From Pedobacter sp. AJM (GTDB taxonomy: Bacteria; Bacteroidota; Bacteroidia; Sphingobacteriales; Sphingobacteriaceae), in NCBI RefSeq assembly GCF_002197755.1, contig NZ_NHOT01000003.1, positions 186,001-250,000 of the forward strand: 64,000 bases of DNA. The letters are read 5' to 3'. The translations under genes and the position numbers were made by a program. The notes under the pieces were generated by a model. The model ran no database searches, was not told where the DNA came from, and was given only the letters and a program-made list of their open reading frames with translations. Positions 9,285 to 17,814 of this stretch are shown piece after piece. The first letter of the stretch is position 1; each line of letters begins with the position of its first letter.

Positions 9285-10994
9285 ATGAGTATAGGATTAT
9301 CAGAACAAGAAATATTACGACGTGAATCATTAAAACAATTACGTCAGTTAGGTATAGAGCCTTATCCGGCAGAGGCTTACGACATTAATGTAACTGCCGC
9401 AGATATTTTAGCAAACTACGAAAAAGATAAAACTGCTTATAAGACGGTAAGTTTAGCGGGCCGGATTATGGGCCGTAATATCATGGGTGCTGCATCCTTC
9501 GCTGAAATACAGGATTCAACGGGCCGTATCCAGGTTTATTTAAAAAGAGACGAACTTTGTCCGGATGAGGATAAAACCTTATATAATACCGTATTTAAAA
9601 AGTTATTGGATATTGGAGATTTTATCGGTGTAAAAGGCTATGTGTTTACCACCCAAACCGGAGAAATTTCTATACACGTAACCGAATTTAAGGTTTTAGC
9701 TAAATCCTTGCGCCCATTACCGATTGTAAAACGTGATGATGCCGGAAACGTATACGATGGTTTCACCAATCCTGAATTGCGTTACCGCATGCGCTACGTC
9801 GATTTAACGGTAAACCCGGATTACAAACAAATCTTCATCAAGCGCAGTAAGGTGATTAACTCGATGCGTAATTATTTCGATAATCAAGGCTGGATGGAAG
9901 TGGAAACACCTATTTTACAGCCCATTCACGGTGGTGCTGCCGCACGTCCTTTTGCCACACACCACAATACTTTGGATATGCCGCTCTATTTGCGTATTGC
10001 AAATGAATTGTATTTAAAGAGATTAATTGTTGCTGGTTTTGATGGTGTTTATGAATTCGGGAAAATGTTCCGTAATGAAGGAATGGACCGCACACATAAT
10101 CCAGAGTATACTTCTATGGAAATTTATGTAGCCTATAAGGATTATATCTGGATGATGGCTATGGTAGAAGAATGTTTAGAAAAAGTAGCTATTGCTACCA
10201 ATGGATCTGCTGTGGTTAAAGTGGGCGAAAATGACATCAACTTTGAAGGCCCATACGAGAAGCTTACCATGTATGAATCCATTCAGAAATATACCGGTAT
10301 AGATGTTTCTGCCATGACGGAACATGAACTTATTCAAACCTGCAAAGATTTAGACATTGAAACTGATTCTACTATGGGTAGAGGCAAGTTAGTCGATGAA
10401 ATTTTCAGTGCTAAGGTTGAGGCCAATTTAATTCAGCCAACCTTCATTACTGATTATCCTATTGAGATGACCCCGTTGGCTAAAAAACACCGTTCAGCTG
10501 AAGGTTTGGTAGAGCGTTTTGAGATATTTGTAAATGGTAAAGAAATTGGCAATGCCTATTCAGAATTAAATGATCCCATTGATCAGAGAGAACGTTTTGA
10601 GGATCAGTTAACACTTGCTGATCGTGGTGATGCTGAAGCCATGGCCATGGATGATGATTTTGTTCGTGCACTGGAATATGGGATGCCCCCTACCTCAGGT
10701 TTAGGTTTTGGTATCGATCGTATTGTGATGTTAATGACCAATCAGAGTACCATTCAGGAAGTATTGTTCTTCCCGCAAATGCGCCCGGAGAAAAAGAAAA
10801 TTGAGATGACTGCTGAGGAAACAGAACTTTACTCACTGATCAATGAAGATGAGCAACATCTTTTAACAGATATTAAAAGTAAGTTAGCCGACTGGAGCAA
10901 CAAGAAATGGGATACTACTTTAAAAGCATTAACTTCAAAAGGTATTTTAAAAGTAACTAAAACAGATGATGGTTTATTCCTTTCACATAAATAA
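9285..10994 (+). CDS. lysS: Lysyl-tRNA synthetase, class II
   Basis: 569 residues from ATG 9285. The N-terminal OB-fold anticodon-binding domain (around residues 55-150) contains AGRIMGRNIMGAASFAEIQD. The catalytic domain has motif 2 (FRNEGMDRTHNPEYTSMEIY) and motif 3 (GLGFGIDRIVMLMTN), with the family ending FFPQMRPE. It charges tRNA-Lys with lysine in the cytoplasm. A C-terminal extension of about 70 residues after FPQMRPE ends in a small winged-helix-like stretch; I recall similar tails in Bacteroidota LysS. It has its own promoter and is followed by a clear terminator, so it is monocistronic. Confidence 0.98.
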   Translation: MSIGLSEQEILRRESLKQLRQLGIEPYPAEAYDINVTAADILANYEKDKTAYKTVSLAGRIMGRNIMGAASFAEIQDSTGRIQVYLKRDELCPDEDKTLYNTVFKKLLDIGDFIGVKGYVFTTQTGEISIHVTEFKVLAKSLRPLPIVKRDDAGNVYDGFTNPELRYRMRYVDLTVNPDYKQIFIKRSKVINSMRNYFDNQGWMEVETPILQPIHGGAAARPFATHHNTLDMPLYLRIANELYLKRLIVAGFDGVYEFGKMFRNEGMDRTHNPEYTSMEIYVAYKDYIWMMAMVEECLEKVAIATNGSAVVKVGENDINFEGPYEKLTMYESIQKYTGIDVSAMTEHELIQTCKDLDIETDSTMGRGKLVDEIFSAKVEANLIQPTFITDYPIEMTPLAKKHRSAEGLVERFEIFVNGKEIGNAYSELNDPIDQRERFEDQLTLADRGDAEAMAMDDDFVRALEYGMPPTSGLGFGIDRIVMLMTNQSTIQEVLFFPQMRPEKKKIEMTAEETELYSLINEDEQHLLTDIKSKLADWSNKKWDTTLKALTSKGILKVTKTDDGLFLSHK

Positions 10995-11042
10995 ACGTAT
11001 ACCATGAGGTAATGCATCTTAACAAAAACATAACATAAAATT

Positions 11043-11077
11043 AAAAGGCTTGCTAACAACTGTTTAGCAGGCCTTTT
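11043..11077 (+). terminator. Rho-independent terminator after lysS
   Basis: A 14-bp stem (11043-11056 with 11064-11077, one G-U pair) around a 7-nt loop ends in CCTTTTAT and further T-rich sequence. It lies about 50 bp after the lysS stop and before the next small gene. Confidence 0.85.
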
Positions 11078-11114
11078 ATATATTTACGGCAATTGATAAC
11101 TAAATCACTGCCAT

Positions 11115-11327
11115 ATGAATACTTCAAGTTTAGAAATTAACGAAAGAGAATATTGCATCAAACTAAGTAAAGATGCATTTGATCTAACTTTGGTACGCCA
11201 ACTGATCAAGAGAATCCAGGCTGAAGCCTTATTTTTCTCCAGAACACAGCATGACGATGACGATATCTTAAGCAAAAGATCTCAGAGAGAAGAGCTGGAA
11301 GGCTATGATAACCTAGATGATAAATAA
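11115..11327 (+). CDS. Small conserved-looking protein, unknown function
   Basis: 70 residues, no signal peptide or membrane segment. The first half (NEREYCIKLSKDAFDLTLVRQLIKRI) looks like a helical dimer segment. The C-terminal half is acidic, with a DDDD run at about residues 47-50. It has its own ATG between the lysS terminator and a convergent gene. Coding-like amino-acid use supports it, but I do not recognise the family. Similar short acidic proteins in this phylum are sometimes toxin-antitoxin or adaptor proteins, and nothing here proves that. Confidence 0.55.
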   Translation: MNTSSLEINEREYCIKLSKDAFDLTLVRQLIKRIQAEALFFSRTQHDDDDILSKRSQREELEGYDNLDDK

Positions 11328-11412
11328 GTTAAAGGTTTCGGGTTACAAGTTCTGGTTAAAATCTTAAAATATGAGCTGAACCTAAACGTGCACCTTTTAA
11401 CCTTTAACTTTG
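11328..11412. repeat. 7-nt phased degenerate repeat with dyad symmetry between convergent genes
   Basis: From 11328 the sequence reads as heptads GTTAAAG, GTTTCGG, GTTACAA, GTTCTGG. The far side carries AAC or ACC at the same 7-nt phase (TGAACCT, AAACGTG, CACCTTT, TAACCTT, TAACTTT). The outer 10-mers GTTAAAGGTT (11328-11337) and AACCTTTAAC (11399-11408) are exact inverted repeats. It fills the gap between two convergent genes and may act as a bidirectional terminator. Confidence 0.6.
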
Positions 11413-11425
11413 AATGATTTTAGTT

Positions 11426-11980
11426 TTAGTCGATATCTAAAGATCCTTCTACTGAATCATCCATTGTTTTTCCGGTTACTACAGAGGCTGCCATTTTTAA
11501 GAAAGCAACAGCAGCACCGTTTTTCGTATCCCAATAATAACCTTCAGAAGGAATAACTTTGATCAGGGTAATATTTGGATCTTCTTTTCCACCCTGAAAC
11601 CAGGTTTTAAGTAGCGGAGTCCATAACTCATCTATTTTCGCCTGGTCTCTGCTGATCTCTGAAATTCCGTAAATATTCACGAAGCCAGAATGTGCGCCAG
11701 CCTGAAATAAAAGGTGCGTAAACGGATCAGATGAAATTTCATCATTTTTATGACTATCCTTTAAACTCATGAACCAAAGGTTGCCTTCGTCGTCAACCTG
11801 CTGAATGGCCATAGGCCTTACTGATAGAGGCACCCCCGTTTTGATATTGGTACAGAAAAAACAACTCTCTGCCTTCTCTGCGAGGTTTCTAAGTTTTTCA
11901 ACAGCTTCTTTTCCCCCTAAATCCTGAATGTTATCTTCTTCCTGAGTATGATTAGTACTTCCTTCTTGTGATGTTGCCAT
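11426..11980 (-). CDS. Pyridoxamine 5'-phosphate oxidase-family flavin-binding protein (general stress protein 26 type)
   Basis: 184 residues with an FMN-binding split-barrel core. The visible pattern is LAEKAESCFFCTNIKTGVPL, SVRPMAIQQVDDEGNLWFMS, then FTHLLFQAGAHSGFVNIYG, the general-stress-protein-26 subgroup. The N-terminal 30 residues are polar and probably disordered. The C-terminal segment GYYWDTKNGAAVAFLKMAAS is typical of the subgroup. Function within this family is usually an unknown flavin- or F420-type reduction or binding. Cytoplasmic, single gene, convergent with the small protein at 11115. Catalysis of true pyridoxamine phosphate oxidation is unlikely. Confidence 0.85.
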   Translation of the reverse strand: MATSQEGSTNHTQEEDNIQDLGGKEAVEKLRNLAEKAESCFFCTNIKTGVPLSVRPMAIQQVDDEGNLWFMSLKDSHKNDEISSDPFTHLLFQAGAHSGFVNIYGISEISRDQAKIDELWTPLLKTWFQGGKEDPNITLIKVIPSEGYYWDTKNGAAVAFLKMAASVVTGKTMDDSVEGSLDID

Positions 11981-12290
11981 AGATATATATTTTCTATAGA
12001 CTACAAAATATTTTTTGATTTGGTTTTAACTATTTCAGAAATGAACTTGAATCAAAATCTTTTATATCCCTCGCCCGTCCTCCTCATCTGGATTCAGAAT
12101 CTTTTATCCGAAGGGTATGTATACTCCTTTTAAAGAACAAGTAATTGCAGCAATCCGGGGATTTAGTGCCGTGAGTGAACGAGCATCCAAATTCCACAGG
12201 TTAGAGATACTTCATAACAGCAAACTTGTGCTAACAAGCTTTATGATATGAAATTGCAAATAGAATCCCAAATCCTTAACATCAAACACA
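11981..12290. other. Intergenic region, no gene seen
   Basis: 310 bp between two minus-strand genes. No frame looks coding. A small inverted repeat CTTGT-GCTA-ACAAG (12225-12238) lies about 50 bp past the antiporter stop on the minus strand and is at best a weak terminator. The left end is AT-rich and should hold the promoter of the flavin-binding gene. No exact TAnnTTTG box is present there. Confidence 0.5.
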
Positions 12291-13538
12291 CTAAACCTCT
12301 TCCACAGAAAGCACTCTCTTAGCCAGTTTACCCACCGTTAAACCTTGCACAATGATAGAGAATACCACTACAAAATAAGTTATCCCTACCAACAAAGGCT
12401 TATACGGGCCTTCATCCATAGATAAAACCAAAGCAATGGAAACCCCTCCTCGCAAACCTCCCCAAACCAAAACCTTAATGGTACCGCTGCTAAATTTATT
12501 TTTAAACGGAATAAGCACCACCGGAATATAAATAGATAAGAACCTGGAAAACAACACAATGATGATACAACATAAACCAATTAACCAATAGTCGGTAATG
12601 TTATGAATAATCAGCAGTTCGAATCCGATAAACAGGAATAAAATGGCATTCAAAATCTCATCGATCAGTTCCCAGAATTTGTTAAGGTAATCTTTTGTAA
12701 CGGCAGACATGGCGGTTCTCTTTCCATAGTTACCAATTACAATCCCAGCGGCAACCATGGTTAAAGGCCCTGAAATATGAATGGAATGGGCAATGAGGTA
12801 ACCACCCATCACCACTGAAAGGGTGATTAATACCGAAACTTTATAATCATCAATTTTCCGCATGGCATTGGAAGCCCCTAAACCTAAAATAGTTCCTAAA
12901 GCAAAGCCGCCCAAGGCTTCCTTAATTAATAACCATGAAATATTGGTCGCGCTGATATCAATATCACTGCCCTGTGCCAGTTGAAGGATTACAGCAAAAA
13001 TTACTACAGCCACCCCGTCATTAAATAAAGATTCTCCAGCAACTTTTGTTTCCAGTGACTTACGCACATTGGCATCTTTAAGCACACCCATTACGGCAAT
13101 AGGATCAGTTGGGGAAATAAGCGCACCAAACAATAAGGAATAAATGAAAGGAATTTTAAAACCGAAGAACGGCGCAATATAAAAAACCAATGCACCGACA
13201 GCAAAGGTTGAAATCACAACACTTACCGTTGAGAATATAATCACCGGTGCCCTTTGCTCCCTTAAATCAACCAGGTTAATATGAATGGCACCGGCAAATA
13301 ACAAAAAGTTTAACATTGCCCCCATTAACACCTCCGTGAAGTCAACATCCTGAAGCAATGTAGAAAAATGATCGAAAGTTTTCGGAAATAAACTACCCGT
13401 TAAAACCAATACAATTGAACTGATCATCGCAATGATCATAATTCCGATGGTAGATGGAAGTTTGAGGTATCGGAGATTTAGATAAGAAAAAAATGATGCT
13501 AAAACAATAAGCACCGAAAAGGAGTAATATAATTCCAT
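12291..13538 (-). CDS. Sodium/proton antiporter, CPA1 (NhaP/NHE) family
   Basis: 415 residues with about 12-13 membrane helices and no long cytoplasmic tail. The ion-binding signatures are SPTDPIAVMGVLKDA in the middle helix and AGESLFNDGVAVVIF, whose ND pair is the CPA1 hallmark. A later GGLRGGVSIALVLSM segment carries the conserved arginine. The family exchanges cytoplasmic Na+ (or K+) for external H+ and serves pH and salt tolerance. The gene stands alone. A terminator hairpin belonging to the next upstream minus-strand gene separates them. Confidence 0.93.
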   Translation of the reverse strand: MELYYSFSVLIVLASFFSYLNLRYLKLPSTIGIMIIAMISSIVLVLTGSLFPKTFDHFSTLLQDVDFTEVLMGAMLNFLLFAGAIHINLVDLREQRAPVIIFSTVSVVISTFAVGALVFYIAPFFGFKIPFIYSLLFGALISPTDPIAVMGVLKDANVRKSLETKVAGESLFNDGVAVVIFAVILQLAQGSDIDISATNISWLLIKEALGGFALGTILGLGASNAMRKIDDYKVSVLITLSVVMGGYLIAHSIHISGPLTMVAAGIVIGNYGKRTAMSAVTKDYLNKFWELIDEILNAILFLFIGFELLIIHNITDYWLIGLCCIIIVLFSRFLSIYIPVVLIPFKNKFSSGTIKVLVWGGLRGGVSIALVLSMDEGPYKPLLVGITYFVVVFSIIVQGLTVGKLAKRVLSVEEV

Positions 13539-13637
13539 AATTTGATTGAGTACCGGTAAAACCCCAAAATATTAAATAATTTCGACTCGTCTAAAATTAT
13601 TTTTAGATTATGACATCAATAAGCCGTTTATAAACAT

Positions 13638-13666
13638 AAAAAAAGGAGCCAAATACATTTGGCTCC
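13638..13666 (-). terminator. Rho-independent terminator of the 13689-14228 gene
   Basis: Read on the minus strand: GGAGCCAAA stem, 4-nt loop, TTTGGCTCC, then seven T. The stem is 13645-13653 with 13658-13666, and the T-run corresponds to 13638-13644. It lies 23 bp past the stop of the minus-strand gene. Confidence 0.9.
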
Positions 13667-13688
13667 CTTAATCTTGATATAATATCAA

Positions 13689-14228
13689 TTAACGATAACG
13701 AACTTGTTGCTGTTTGTCCATCATGCCCATCTGATCTTTCATTTGTTTAATCTGATCGGCCAATAACTTATTCTTATCGGCCTTTTTAGCTTCAGCAAGA
13801 TAAAGTGTTGCTTCACGTTTATTACGTTTAGCCATCGCAATTCCGGCCAGGCTCAATTTAGCCAATGCAATGTTGTGATCCATCTGCATCCCTAAGCTTA
13901 AAGCTGTTTTAAAGTATTTTTCAGATTTCATTGGCGATGTTCTGCTTTCAATTAAACCCACCAATAAATTGTAATATCCATGCTGAACTTTAATTAACTG
14001 CCTTTCATAATTGGTAATCCGGTCCAAAAACATTTTTGCTTTAGGCATATTGTCTTTTCTTAAAAACCATTGTGCCAATAACATGTTTTCATTAAAGAAA
14101 TAAGTTACCAATACGATTAGGCCTAATAAAATAGAAACGATGCCCCAAGGCCAGAAACCAAAAACAAATAAAGCTACTGCGCCACCCAGTAAAGCAAACC
14201 CCGCAATTAATCTGATAATATTTGGCAT
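13689..14228 (-). CDS. Small membrane protein with TPR-like cytoplasmic region, unknown function
   Basis: 179 residues. Two closely spaced membrane helices at residues 5-45 are separated by a short WPWG turn. A helical region follows whose pairs (NMLLAQWFLRKDNMPKAKMFL, YYNLLVGLIE, AEKYF-like and NIALAKLSLAGIAMAKRNKR) look like degenerate tetratricopeptide repeats. The end is rich in K, Q and M. The upstream sequence GATATTTGCA is one mismatch from the -7 consensus. The gene has its own terminator. I do not recognise a named family. A TPR adaptor anchored at the inner membrane is the most that can be said. Confidence 0.75.
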   Translation of the reverse strand: MPNIIRLIAGFALLGGAVALFVFGFWPWGIVSILLGLIVLVTYFFNENMLLAQWFLRKDNMPKAKMFLDRITNYERQLIKVQHGYYNLLVGLIESRTSPMKSEKYFKTALSLGMQMDHNIALAKLSLAGIAMAKRNKREATLYLAEAKKADKNKLLADQIKQMKDQMGMMDKQQQVRYR

Positions 14229-14344
14229 AAATTTTATTCTAATTATTTTTTTTTTGCAAATATCGTTTTTAAATGGCAGAAATTAGTTTTTAAAATAATA
14301 ATTTCATTAAAAATTTCACTCATACAACAATTCTCCTCTTTAAC

Positions 14345-14863
14345 ATGAAAAAACTCTTCACTATTATATTAATCATATCCGCAATGAATGTTTCCGCACA
14401 AGAAATAAATAAAAAAATACATGATCAGGTTCACAATAAAGATATTCTGATTAATGCCTGCACCCGGGATGGCATGGTTACCTTTCCGGAATTTAAAGAG
14501 ATGTACGAACCATTGTATGCAGCATATACCCCAGACGCTGCTACCATGATTGAATTAAAAAAGCTGGTTAAAAAGGAAAAAATAAAAATCGTTTTTGGTA
14601 CCTGGTGTGGAGACAGTAAGGTAAATGTTCCAAACTTTTTGAAGATCATGGATGCGTTACATGTTAAAGAAAAGAATATTGAATTTATTGCGGTTGACGG
14701 AAATAAGAAAGCTGAAAATGGAATCATAGATGGTTTGGATATTAAAATGGTTCCTACATTTATTATTTATGATCAAAAAGGAATAGAATTGGGCAGAATT
14801 GTTGAAGGTCCGAAAACAACACTCGAAGGAGATTTATTGGCTATTTACAAAAAGAAATCATAA
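14345..14863 (+). CDS. Exported thioredoxin-fold protein with single-cysteine active site
   Basis: 172 residues with a signal peptide of about 18 residues ending VSA-QE. The thioredoxin fold is supported by KIVFGTWCGDSKVNVPNF, then EFIAVDGNKK and the cis-proline segment MVPTFIIYDQKG. The usual CxxC is replaced by Cys88-Gly-Asp-Ser91, so it is a monothiol variant that cannot form the usual internal disulfide. The family is common in Bacteroidota and is often just called thioredoxin family protein. Periplasmic location is inferred. No operon partner: ung starts 67 bp later. Confidence 0.85.
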   Translation: MKKLFTIILIISAMNVSAQEINKKIHDQVHNKDILINACTRDGMVTFPEFKEMYEPLYAAYTPDAATMIELKKLVKKEKIKIVFGTWCGDSKVNVPNFLKIMDALHVKEKNIEFIAVDGNKKAENGIIDGLDIKMVPTFIIYDQKGIELGRIVEGPKTTLEGDLLAIYKKKS

Positions 14864-14930
14864 ACTATTTCAATCTGATTGGAGTTAATATCTTACTTAG
14901 ATCAGCCTAAATTTAATTAATATATACATT

Positions 14931-15611
14931 ATGTCTGCTGCATTAGAAACCGGTTGGTTAGCCGTTTTAGATCAAGAGTTTGAGAAAGATTACATGAAAA
15001 ATCTAAAATCTTTTTTAAAGGAAGAAAAGGAAAAAGGTGCAACGGTTTATCCGAAAGGTCAGGATATTTTTAGGGCCATGAATACCACTCCTTTTGACCA
15101 GGTTAAAGTGGTTATCTTAGGTCAGGATCCCTATCATGGAGTTGGTCAGGCGCACGGCCTCTCATTTTCTGTACAACGCGGCATGACCATCCCACCTTCC
15201 CTAAAAAACATTTACAAAGAATTAGAAACTGATATTGAAGGTTTTAAATCACCACCACACGGAAACTTAATGCATTGGGCAGAACAAGGTGTATTGCTCT
15301 TAAATGCCACACTGACTGTTCGTGCCGCCGAAGCCGGTTCACATCAGAATCGCGGATGGGAGATCTTTACCGATGAGATTATAAAATCCCTTTCTGAAAA
15401 GCGTGAACACCTTGTTTTTTTACTTTGGGGAAAATATGCGCAGCAAAAAGCTTCCTTAATCGATCAGAAAAAACACTATGTGCTCACTGCGGCTCACCCT
15501 TCTCCTTTTTCTGCTTATAATGGTTTCTTTGGATCAAAACATTTTTCAAAGGCAAATCAGTTGCTGATCCAGAATAACTTAACACCTATTGACTGGAAAT
15601 TGCCCGCTTAA
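14931..15611 (+). CDS. ung: Uracil-DNA glycosylase, family 1
   Basis: 226 residues, full length. The catalytic water-activating motif [18 protein letters not shown] (around residues 64-81) and the minor-groove loop [20 protein letters not shown] are both intact. The central [17 protein letters not shown] stretch is the uracil-recognition region. The enzyme removes uracil from DNA arising from cytosine deamination or dUTP misuse. The stop overlaps the start of the next gene (TAATG). Confidence 0.98.
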   Translation: MSAALETGWLAVLDQEFEKDYMKNLKSFLKEEKEKGATVYPKGQDIFRAMNTTPFDQVKVVILGQDPYHGVGQAHGLSFSVQRGMTIPPSLKNIYKELETDIEGFKSPPHGNLMHWAEQGVLLLNATLTVRAAEAGSHQNRGWEIFTDEIIKSLSEKREHLVFLLWGKYAQQKASLIDQKKHYVLTAAHPSPFSAYNGFFGSKHFSKANQLLIQNNLTPIDWKLPA

Positions 15612-16267
15612 TGAACGCTTATTTTATTAGTGGTTTAGGTGCCGATAAAAGAATTTTCTCCAAAATTAAACTTGATGAACGGATTCGTATCATTCATGTA
15701 GATTGGATCGTGCCATTAAAAAGAGAATCACTTCCAGATTATGCAAAACGATTGAGTGAAATTATAGACGTCTCATCACCATTTATATTGGTTGGCGTTT
15801 CATTTGGAGGAATGATCGCTGTTGAAATTTCAAAGATTTTAAAACCTTTAATGACAATAGCCATATCAAGTACAATATTAAGTAACGAATTACCTTTTCT
15901 TTACAGATTGGCTGGCAAACTCCATTTGATAAGATTAATTCCACCAAACCTAATGAAGTCGTCAAACAAGTTCAGTCAAAACTTCTTTTTTGGTATTAAA
16001 TCTACTGAAGAAAAAAACTTATTAACCAAAATTATACAAGATACCGACCCTGTATTTTTAAAATGGGCAATCGCCAGTATTATAACCTGGAAAAACAATA
16101 TTAGACCAGATAATCTGATTCAAATTCATGGTAATCATGATCGAATTTTGTATTCTAAAAGTGCCACGGTTGATTTCACAATTGAATATGGAACACATTT
16201 TATGGTTTATCAAAACGCAAGGGAAATTTCAGAAATTATTGATGAATTAATCTCGGAGTTCCTTTAA
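15611..16267 (+). CDS. Alpha/beta hydrolase-fold protein
   Basis: 218 residues, translationally coupled to ung through a one-base stop/start overlap. It opens with the oxyanion-type ISGLGADKRIF, has the nucleophile elbow GVSFGGMIAVEIS, an acid in IHGNHDRILY and a terminal histidine in EYGTHFMVYQ, so a Ser-Asp-His triad is plausible. No signal peptide, therefore cytoplasmic. Substrate unknown. It is markedly richer in A+T and Lys/Ile codons than ung, so the pairing may be positional rather than functional. Confidence 0.8.
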   Translation: MNAYFISGLGADKRIFSKIKLDERIRIIHVDWIVPLKRESLPDYAKRLSEIIDVSSPFILVGVSFGGMIAVEISKILKPLMTIAISSTILSNELPFLYRLAGKLHLIRLIPPNLMKSSNKFSQNFFFGIKSTEEKNLLTKIIQDTDPVFLKWAIASIITWKNNIRPDNLIQIHGNHDRILYSKSATVDFTIEYGTHFMVYQNAREISEIIDELISEFL

Positions 16268-16283
16268 TTGATTTTGTCAATAA

Positions 16284-16500
16284 GAGGAGGAACGACGAAG
16301 ATATCTGTTTTCAAGAATTATATTGCTTCACTCCCTTACTAAGTCCTACCCTTCGGTTCGCAATGATGAATCCACGAGATGATCGTCTTTGTGGGGAGGA
16401 ACGACAGCCTGACCCGACATCTCGGGGAAGCAATCTCTTTTCACGAATCAGATTGCTTCACTCCATTTGCTAAGCCATACCCTTCGGTTCGCAATGACGA
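16284..16500. repeat. Two tandem-like copies of a dispersed palindromic intergenic element
   Basis: Copy A (16284-16369) and copy B (16393-16500) share GGAGGAACGAC at the left, ATTGCTTCACTCC in the middle and CCCTTCGGTTCGCAATGA at the right. Copy B has about 20 extra bases and an internal inverted repeat, GAAGCAATCT (16427-16436) with AGATTGCTTC (16450-16459). No frame is coding. The words resemble dispersed REP-like elements I associate with Pedobacter-type genomes. Confidence 0.7.
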
Positions 16501-16554
16501 CCAGCCGTATTATTAAGTTGCTTCGCTTAATGATTGGCAATTAAGTTTTTGGAG

Positions 16555-17025
16555 TTAATATTCCAAAGGCACAATAGGTTCCTTCTTTGTAGTCGACATG
16601 ATCATCATTGTTTGAAAAGTTTTAACTACAGAAATTTTACTAATCTTCTCCATAATTAAACGCTCATACGATTTAATATCCTTCACATAAACTTTCAAAA
16701 GAAAATCTGCCTGCCCGGTAACGTGATGGCATTCCGTAATTTCCTTAATCTGATTCACTTCATCCAAAAAGATTTGAATCGTATTATTTTTATGAAAATC
16801 CAGTTGGATCTGGATAAAAGTTTTAATACCTAAACCAAGTTTCTCTTCATCTACCAGGGCATGATAGCTTTTGATAAAACCAGCCGTTTCCAATTTACGA
16901 ACGCGTTCTAGTGTTGGCGCTGGAGACAATCCGATTTCCTGAGATAGTAGCAAATTCGTAATGCGGCCGTTCTCTTGTAAAATTCTTAAAATTTTAAAAT
17001 CAATTTTATCTAATTCTGATGCCAT
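16555..17025 (-). CDS. Lrp/AsnC-family transcriptional regulator
   Basis: 156 residues. An N-terminal winged helix (residues 5-60, DKIDFKILRILQENGRITN then LSQEIGLSPAPTLERVRKLE) is followed by the RAM ligand-binding/oligomerisation domain (residues 65-145, with HHVTGQADFLLKVYVKDI). Family members sense amino acids and often control their own gene and nearby transport or catabolic genes. It is transcribed away from the DtxR/Nramp pair. A near-perfect promoter lies directly before its ATG. Confidence 0.95.
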   Translation of the reverse strand: MASELDKIDFKILRILQENGRITNLLLSQEIGLSPAPTLERVRKLETAGFIKSYHALVDEEKLGLGIKTFIQIQLDFHKNNTIQIFLDEVNQIKEITECHHVTGQADFLLKVYVKDIKSYERLIMEKISKISVVKTFQTMMIMSTTKKEPIVPLEY

Positions 17026-17032
17026 ATAAATT

Positions 17033-17063
17033 CAAAGGTATTGAGAACACAAACATAACCAAA
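17033..17063 (-). promoter_or_regulatory. Promoter of the Lrp-type gene (almost leaderless)
   Basis: Read on the minus strand: -33 TTTG (17060-17063), 19 nt, then -7 TACCTTTG (17033-17040), an exact TAnnTTTG. Only 7 nt separate the box from ATG 17025, so the transcript would have a leader of about three bases. Confidence 0.75.
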
Positions 17064-17087
17064 TTAAATTCTAAATTTTAACATAAT

Positions 17088-17146
17088 TTATCTAATAAAT
17101 TTTAATAAATTATTTTTAGATTTACCTAAAAATATAATTAGATAAA
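17088..17146. promoter_or_regulatory. Candidate metal-regulator operator upstream of the DtxR/Nramp pair
   Basis: A palindrome TTTTTAG-ATTTAC-CTAAAAA occupies 17113-17132 and overlaps a -7-like TATTTTTA. It is bracketed by exact inverted repeats TTTATCTAAT (17088-17097) and ATTAGATAAA (17137-17146). DtxR-family regulators bind AT-rich dyads with TTAG/CTAA arms, so autoregulation by the following gene product is likely (inference). Confidence 0.5.
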
Positions 17147-17151
17147 TATAA

Positions 17152-17814
17152 ATGCAAAGTTTCACTGAGGAGAATTACTTAAAGATAATTTACCACTTAG
17201 CAGAAAAAACCGGTAATGTTCAAACCAATGCCATTGCAGAGCAGATGCAAACCAAACCTGCATCTGTAACTGATATGATTAAGAAATTAGCTGAAAAAGG
17301 CTTTGTAGATTACATCAAGTATCAGGGGGTTACCCTTACCGAAAAAGGAAAAAATGCTGCCATCGAGATTGTGCGCAAACACCGTTTATGGGAAGTTTTT
17401 TTAGTGGATAAGCTTAATTTTAAATGGGATGAAGTACATGATGTTGCTGAAGAACTTGAACATATTAAATCTACTGCGCTGATAGAAAGGCTTGATGAAT
17501 TTTTAGGTTTTCCAAAGTCAGATCCACATGGCGATCCTATTCCAGATAAGAACGGACGCTTTGCGATAACACAATTTATCAAACTGATCGATTTAAAAGT
17601 TGGTGATCAAGGCACGATTACCGGCGTAAGTCAGCACAGTTCTGCTTTTTTAAAGCACCTGGAAAAATTGGGCTTAACCCTCGGCAAACAAATTGAGATC
17701 AGTGATGTTACCGATTTCGATGGTTCAGTAGAAATCCTGATCGCCGGGAAGCAAATCAACATCAGTAGAGAAGTAGCAAAACACATTTTAACAAGCAGTA
17801 ATGGCAAAAACTGA
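17152..17814 (+). CDS. DtxR/MntR-family metal-dependent transcriptional repressor
   Basis: 220 residues. N-terminal winged helix (residues 1-65, NAIAEQMQTKPASVTDMIKK), metal-binding/dimerisation helices (residues 70-135, with HDVAEELEHI and the loop FGFPKSDPHGDPIP-like GFPKSDPHGDPIP), then a C-terminal FeoA/SH3-like domain (residues 145-215). This is the long DtxR/IdeR architecture. It overlaps the transporter gene by 14 bp, so the two are coupled and the regulator probably represses manganese or iron uptake when metal is sufficient. The exact metal cannot be read from sequence. A palindromic operator candidate precedes it. Confidence 0.93.
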   Translation: MQSFTEENYLKIIYHLAEKTGNVQTNAIAEQMQTKPASVTDMIKKLAEKGFVDYIKYQGVTLTEKGKNAAIEIVRKHRLWEVFLVDKLNFKWDEVHDVAEELEHIKSTALIERLDEFLGFPKSDPHGDPIPDKNGRFAITQFIKLIDLKVGDQGTITGVSQHSSAFLKHLEKLGLTLGKQIEISDVTDFDGSVEILIAGKQINISREVAKHILTSSNGKN

